Source of the DNA: Candidatus Omnitrophota bacterium
Lineage (GTDB): Bacteria; Omnitrophota; Omnitrophia; Omnitrophales; JACROU01
Assembly (NCBI GenBank): GCA_016206875.1
Contig: JACQQR010000131.1
Location: 1-9,799 of the forward strand
DNA: 9,799 nucleotides
Direction of reading: 5' to 3'
Shown: in pieces, positions 7,455-9,799 of the stretch
Numbering within the stretch: the first letter of the stretch is position 1
Layout of the letters: each line of letters begins with the position of its first letter
Position numbers and translations under genes: made by a program
The notes under the pieces: model-generated
The model's database searches: none
What the model was told of the DNA's origin: nothing
Seen by the model: only the letters and a program-made list of their open reading frames with translations

Positions 7455-7458
7455 GAAA

Positions 7459-7463
7459 CCTCC
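7459..7463 (-). promoter_or_regulatory. Ribosome binding site fixing the start of the exported redoxin
   Basis: The minus strand reads CCGGAGGTTTCATG: GGAGG with a four-base spacer before ATG 7454. It lies just outside the palindromic element and rules out the longer frame that begins inside that element. Confidence 0.8.
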
Positions 7464-7479
7464 GGTATATTTTGTTTGT

Positions 7480-7566
7480 TTGTCATCCCGGCGAAGGCCG
7501 GGATCCAGGATAATCACCACTGAGTTTGTATTTACCCTGGATCCCGGGTCAAGCCCGGGATGACAA
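7480..7566. repeat. 87-bp palindromic element (family A, copy 2), spanning the gap between the DJ-1 and redoxin genes
   Basis: The ends read TTGTCATCCCGG in inverted orientation (12 identical bases), and each arm closes with CCGGGATCCAGG. The middles differ (GCGAAGGC versus GGCTTGAC type), and each arm is itself a small palindrome. Length, ends and nested layout match the element at 3959-4044, so both are one family (TTGTCA..CCCG..GGGA.TCCAG). The element fills most of the intergenic space and supplies the last five residues and the stop codon of the DJ-1 gene. Confidence 0.8.
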
Positions 7567-8115
7567 CGAGACCAACATCCCTTCCTGCAACTCTTGCGCT
7601 TTTTCAGGCTTGCCCAATTGCTTCACCAGCGCCAGCGAAAACTCAAGCGCCGAGCCGGGCCCTTGGCTGGTGATGACATTTCCATCCACCACCACACGCG
7701 CAGCGGAGTGTTTGACGCCGGGTTGAAAATGCCGTTCGAAGCCCGGATAACAAGTGGCTTGTTTTCCGTTCAGAATCCCATGACGGGCCAAAGCAAGGGC
7801 CGGTGCCGCGCAAATGGCGCCGACCAGTTTCTTTTGATTATGCATTTTCTGAATCCAACCGGCCACCAAAGGCGAATCCCCCAAATGCTGCGAACCCGGC
7901 ATGCCTCCCGGAAGCACTATAGCATCGGGCGATTCTTGATAAGCGGCGAGTTCTATATCGGCTTCGACTTTAAGACCATGAGCGCCGGTCACATTTACAC
8001 CGCTGACGGCGGCCACGGTTACATTAAATTCAGCGCGCCGCAGTACATCAATAATTGTTACTGCTTCAATTTCTTCAAATCCCTCGGCCAGAAGAATCAG
8101 AACTTTCTTACTCAT
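7549..8115 (-). CDS. DJ-1/PfpI family protein (YajL/ThiJ-like), 188 aa
   Basis: This family comprises cytoplasmic redox-sensitive proteins with chaperone and glyoxalase/deglycase-type activities; which applies here cannot be told. The sequence is canonical: the N-terminal strand KKVLILLAEGFEEIEA carries the conserved Glu that contacts the nucleophile (about residue 14 or 17). DAIVLPGGMPGSQHL (64-78), the nucleophile elbow VGAICAAPALAL (Cys102) and ITSQGPGSALEFSL (148-161) follow. Length matches the family. Start ATG 8115 has GGGAGGG five bases upstream, 14 bases after the preceding small gene, so the two are probably one transcript. The last residues (LSSRA) and the TGA stop come from the palindromic element at 7480-7566. 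The original terminus was probably near the EGMLV segment. Confidence 0.93.
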   Translation of the reverse strand: MSKKVLILLAEGFEEIEAVTIIDVLRRAEFNVTVAAVSGVNVTGAHGLKVEADIELAAYQESPDAIVLPGGMPGSQHLGDSPLVAGWIQKMHNQKKLVGAICAAPALALARHGILNGKQATCYPGFERHFQPGVKHSAARVVVDGNVITSQGPGSALEFSLALVKQLGKPEKAQELQEGMLVSLSSRA

Positions 8116-8129
8116 AACGCCCTCCCGAT

Positions 8130-8306
8130 TTATTCGCAGACGGCTGCTTCTTCTTCAACAATCGTTGTGGAATCCGTTTCAGCTGGGGTTGCTGTGGCTT
8201 TTGCTGTGCTCGTGGGGCAGCAAGCGCCGCCCGCTAACGCTACGGAATTGAAACCAGAGACAAAAATCATACCGCTTAATAACGCAATACCGAATATTTT
8301 TTTCAT
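8130..8306 (-). CDS. Small secreted cysteine-containing protein, 58 aa
   Basis: I do not recognise a named family. The open frame runs from ATG 8306, with AGGAG six bases upstream, to TAA at 8130. Residues 1-25 are a signal peptide (MKKIFGIALLSG start, VALA cleavage site). The mature part of about 33 residues starts GGACCP with a vicinal Cys pair (29-30), continues with a Thr/Ala-rich stretch, and ends EEEAAVCE with a third Cys (57). The signal end does not fit a lipobox (GGA before Cys). Possible roles include metal binding or redox exchange in the periplasm. It lies directly before the DJ-1 gene in the same direction. Confidence 0.7.
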   Translation of the reverse strand: MKKIFGIALLSGMIFVSGFNSVALAGGACCPTSTAKATATPAETDSTTIVEEEAAVCE

Positions 8307-8330
8307 TTGATGCTCCTATTTTACGCTGGC

Positions 8331-8398
8331 TATCAGCTATCAGCTATCAGCCATCAGTCATTGCTTTTTCTGACTACTGATGGCTGATGACTGATGGC
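8331..8398. repeat. Heptamer hairpin (four heptamers per arm), intergenic
   Basis: The left arm is TATCAGC three times then CATCAGT (8331-8358). After a 12-base T-rich loop the right arm is TGACTAC, TGATGGC, TGATGAC, TGATGGC (8371-8398). The arms pair imperfectly. It fills the 101-bp gap between two small secreted-protein genes and could form an RNA hairpin that terminates or stabilises transcript ends. It has the same design as 6757-6835 with a different heptamer. Confidence 0.75.
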
Positions 8399-8407
8399 CG
8401 CTTTTGA

Positions 8408-8611
8408 TTAATACTCTTCCTCTGCAAAAAAATCGCCTTCGCCGGAATCAGGCTCGTTTGCATCAAAAGCCTGATCTTCAGTTTCCTGATCCACTTCAGA
8501 AGCGGCCTGGCCAATTTCATTCATCTCGGTTTCGCCCACTGCATAAGCAGCCGAAAAACCGGCGAAAAGCAACAACAGCACAACAACCCATGTTTTTGAA
8601 AACAGCTTCAT
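8408..8611 (-). CDS. Small secreted, extremely acidic protein, 67 aa
   Basis: There is no family I recognise. ATG 8611 is preferred over an upstream in-frame ATG (8632) because GGGGGGAG lies five bases before it and the signal peptide then starts properly (MKLFSKTW, VVVLLLLFAGF core, AYA cleavage near residue 24). The predicted mature part is 43 residues with 16 Asp/Glu and no Lys, Arg or His, ending FFAEEEY. Such a chain should be disordered and strongly negative, suited to binding cations or basic partners, but no function can be assigned. It follows the cytoplasmic redoxin gene, separated by the palindrome cluster at 8635-8684. Confidence 0.72.
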   Translation of the reverse strand: MKLFSKTWVVVLLLLFAGFSAAYAVGETEMNEIGQAASEVDQETEDQAFDANEPDSGEGDFFAEEEY

Positions 8612-8634
8612 AGAGGCTCCCCCCTTGCACAAAA

Positions 8635-8684
8635 AGTGACTGTCACTTTAGTGACTGTCACTTTTTGTCTTAGTGACAGTCACT
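8635..8684. repeat. Three copies of a 13-bp palindrome (AGTGACWGTCACT)
   Basis: Copies lie at 8635-8647, 8650-8662 (both with central T) and 8672-8684 (central A), with start-to-start spacing of 15 and 22 bases. Outer A5 and T5 tracts flank the first pair and the third copy. The third copy contains the TGA stop of the redoxin gene. On the minus strand the array can fold into stem-loops followed by T tracts, so it may be the terminator of the redoxin gene. Equally it could be a multi-site operator for the small gene at 8611. Which one cannot be decided from sequence. Confidence 0.75.
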
Positions 8685-9267
8685 TTTTGAAATAATCCGG
8701 CTCATTGCCCGGCTTCCATTTTATATTGCAGCCCACGCTGGGCTTTTGCTCCTGAATAGCGGGTTCGCTTGCCAGTACAGCATCGATGGCGGCCCGCAAA
8801 TCTTTTCCCGTCGCCGGCCGGCCGCTCTCGGGCCGCGTTTCATCGAACCGGCCGCGGTAAATCAATTTTCGATTCGAATCGAAGAGAAAAAAATCCGGTG
8901 TGCAAGCTGCCGTGTAACTTTTCGCTACGCATTGCGTTTCGTCATAGCAAACCGGAAAGGAAAATTGCAACTGGCGCGCCATTTTTTCGAGCTCCGCCGG
9001 CGCATCATCGGGATAGCGCTCGATATCGTTGGAGCCGACGGCAATAAAAGCGATATCCTTATTTTTGTACTCCCCGGTCAAGCGCGCAAGCGCATGCTTG
9101 ATATGCTGCACGTACGGGCAGTGCACGCTCACAAACATCACCAAAAGCGCCTTTTTCTCGGAAAAATCTTTGAGCGACACGGTTTTGCCTTTTGCGGTGA
9201 CATCCGGCAAAGAAAAATCCGGCGCTTGGGTGTTAAGCTCAAGCATCGTAGAAGGGGTAAGCGCCAT
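8680..9267 (-). CDS. Thioredoxin-fold redoxin (AhpC/TSA-like family protein), 195 aa
   Basis: This is a probable thiol-dependent redox protein of the cytoplasm; no signal peptide is seen. Features in order are APDFSLPDV (16-24), the active-site strand LLVMFVSVHCPYV (Cys50), IAFIAVGSND, FPVCYDETQCVAKSYTAACTPDFFLFD (Cys107, 113, 122 and the conserved TPD turn), RGRFDET and a C-terminal VGCNIKW motif (Cys180). Length is typical of bacterial redoxin-family proteins with this C-terminal GC.IKW signature. The site is CPYV, so CxxC is absent and a distant Cys may resolve the disulfide. A TTG six bases upstream is in frame, but AGGAG seven bases before ATG 9267 decides the start. It lies 19 bases after the small gene at 9287-9469. 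Confidence 0.88.
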   Translation of the reverse strand: MALTPSTMLELNTQAPDFSLPDVTAKGKTVSLKDFSEKKALLVMFVSVHCPYVQHIKHALARLTGEYKNKDIAFIAVGSNDIERYPDDAPAELEKMARQLQFSFPVCYDETQCVAKSYTAACTPDFFLFDSNRKLIYRGRFDETRPESGRPATGKDLRAAIDAVLASEPAIQEQKPSVGCNIKWKPGNEPDYFKK

Positions 9268-9274
9268 ATACAAT

Positions 9275-9279
9275 CTCCT
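9275..9279 (-). promoter_or_regulatory. Ribosome binding site fixing the start of the cytoplasmic redoxin
   Basis: The minus strand reads AGGAG followed by ATTGTAT and then ATG 9267, a seven-base spacer. The in-frame TTG at 9273 would leave almost no spacer, so it is not used. Confidence 0.8.
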
Positions 9280-9286
9280 ATTAATT

Positions 9287-9469
9287 TTATTTCAGGCGGA
9301 AAGGTTCAATGGGCAAGTCCGATTTCCTTGAACTAACAATTCGTTTTTTCTCAACCATAGGCAGGGATATCCAATCTTGTTGAGTAAATGCTGCGTATTC
9401 CGACATGGAGAGGTGCTTGGATGGAGGCGGAGAAAAATCTTTAAAAACAGGGAAATTTAGCCTTTTCAT
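9287..9469 (-). CDS. Small protein downstream of and overlapping the nucleotidyltransferase-like gene, 60 aa
   Basis: The frame is short but credible. ATG 9469 overlaps the upstream stop as ATGA, and GAGGAG lies eight bases before it. The sequence begins MKRLNFPVFKDFSPPPSKHLSMSEY, broken here as FPVFKDFSPPP then SMSEYAAF, and ends PIEPFRLK. From memory, short proteins with a similar layout (K..F pattern, Pro-rich bend, SM..EY.F motif, terminal VPF-like end) sit beside AbiEii-like nucleotidyltransferases in other bacteria. That supports a conserved pair, possibly a regulatory or antitoxin-like partner. No enzymatic motif or membrane segment is visible. Its function is not established. Confidence 0.6.
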   Translation of the reverse strand: MKRLNFPVFKDFSPPPSKHLSMSEYAAFTQQDWISLPMVEKKRIVSSRKSDLPIEPFRLK

Positions 9470-9799
9470 TTCTTATGCTCCTCAAAAAATCGCTTGATTT
9501 CATCATATAATTCTTGACTACCATACTTCAAACATAATTCTCGAAATGAATCCGAATCAATTCTAACATTATTTTTCTCAATTAAACTAAGAATATCCGG
9601 TATATCTTTATAAAATCTTCTTTGATAATTCCCTTTGACTGCATGAAACTTCATGGCCAATAAGTGTTCTAACGAAGGAATGATAACTGGATAACTCATG
9701 ACTGTTACTTTTTTCCCATTTTCCAGGATGCTTTTCAATGTTTCCTTGTCGTTGAGCAACAAATCTATAGGCATCCAGCGCAAATCTGGAATATCCAAC
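9466..9799 (-). CDS. Nucleotidyltransferase-like protein (AbiEii-type), C-terminal 110 residues; 5' end outside window
   Basis: The frame is open to the right edge, so the N-terminus with any GS..D catalytic motif is missing. The first ATG-like call near the edge is only a TTG in the middle of the protein. Visible sequence fits the C-terminal half of AbiEii-like nucleotidyltransferases: IPSLEHLLAMKFHAVKG, then RRFYKDIPDILSLIE, then FRELCLKYGSQELYDEI and a charged tail. In the family the LL..K.HA and KD..D motifs help form the active site. The gene overlaps its downstream neighbour by ATGA. It could be the toxin-like half of a two-gene module or a housekeeping-type NTase of unknown substrate. 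Confidence 0.62.
   Translation of the reverse strand, partial: LDIPDLRWMPIDLLLNDKETLKSILENGKKVTVMSYPVIIPSLEHLLAMKFHAVKGNYQRRFYKDIPDILSLIEKNNVRIDSDSFRELCLKYGSQELYDEIKRFFEEHKK

Noticed and set aside
7454..7520. Longer start for the exported redoxin
   Set aside because: The extra residues (LDPGLRRDD type) are translated palindromic element and would bury the signal peptide. GGAGG before ATG 7454 marks the real start.
7594..8310. Plus-strand open frame of 238 residues
   Set aside because: It is the complement of the DJ-1 gene and the 58-residue secreted protein gene, both of which have clear ribosome sites and motifs on the minus strand.
8331..8398. Short regular repeats suggesting a CRISPR-like array
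   Set aside because: Units are 7 bases, contiguous without spacers and arranged as an inverted pair, so this is a hairpin and not a CRISPR array.
8746..9336. Plus-strand open frames of 196 and 92 residues
   Set aside because: They are antisense to the redoxin gene, with no ribosome site and basic, low-complexity composition.

Overview
All genes that can be supported lie on the minus strand, so they are transcribed from the right end of the window to the left. The dominant feature is an unbroken reading frame that starts at 4557 and leaves the window at base 1 without a stop (at least 1519 residues). It begins with a signal peptide and an N-terminal domain carrying QDAH, LEGAEG and ITGGFH motifs. 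I associate this layout, and such very large modular secreted proteins, with uncultured Omnitrophota (OP3) and related PVC/Elusimicrobia-like lineages. That assignment comes from memory and is only moderately sure. Gram-negative-type signal peptides, AGGAG ribosome sites and many dispersed palindromes fit a free-living or predatory/episymbiotic uncultured bacterium, not a phage or plasmid.

Layout from right to left in transcription order: (1) 9799-9287, the C-terminal part of a nucleotidyltransferase-like protein with an ATGA-overlapping 60-residue partner. (2) 9267-8680, a cytoplasmic-looking redoxin. (3) 8684-8635, three copies of a 13-bp palindrome. (4) 8611-8408 and 8306-8130, two tiny secreted proteins separated by a hairpin made of heptamers. 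(5) 8115-7549, a DJ-1/PfpI protein whose stop codon lies inside an 87-bp palindromic element. (6) 7454-6846, an exported TlpA/redoxin-like protein, overlapping by ATGA with (7) 6849-4633, an ADP-forming acyl-CoA synthetase. (8) A 75-bp gap with a possible promoter, then (9) the giant secreted protein, 4557 to beyond base 1.

The central block (two redoxins, DJ-1, small secreted peptides, ADP-forming acyl-CoA synthetase) looks like redox/carbonyl-stress functions beside energy conservation from acyl-CoA thioesters. Spacing supports co-transcription of 8115-4633, but a shared pathway is inference.

The most unusual property is the load of palindromic elements, several of them read in frame inside genes. 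Three lie in the giant protein (3959-4044, 3093-3250, 2915-2939). One supplies the N-terminus of the acyl-CoA synthetase (6757-6835) and one supplies the C-terminus and stop of the DJ-1 gene (7480-7566). Two of the hairpins (6757-6835 and 8331-8398) share one design: four heptamers per arm. The giant protein also contains a diverged tandem duplication with a period of about 456-495 residues. I saw no tRNA, rRNA, CRISPR array, transposase or integrase.
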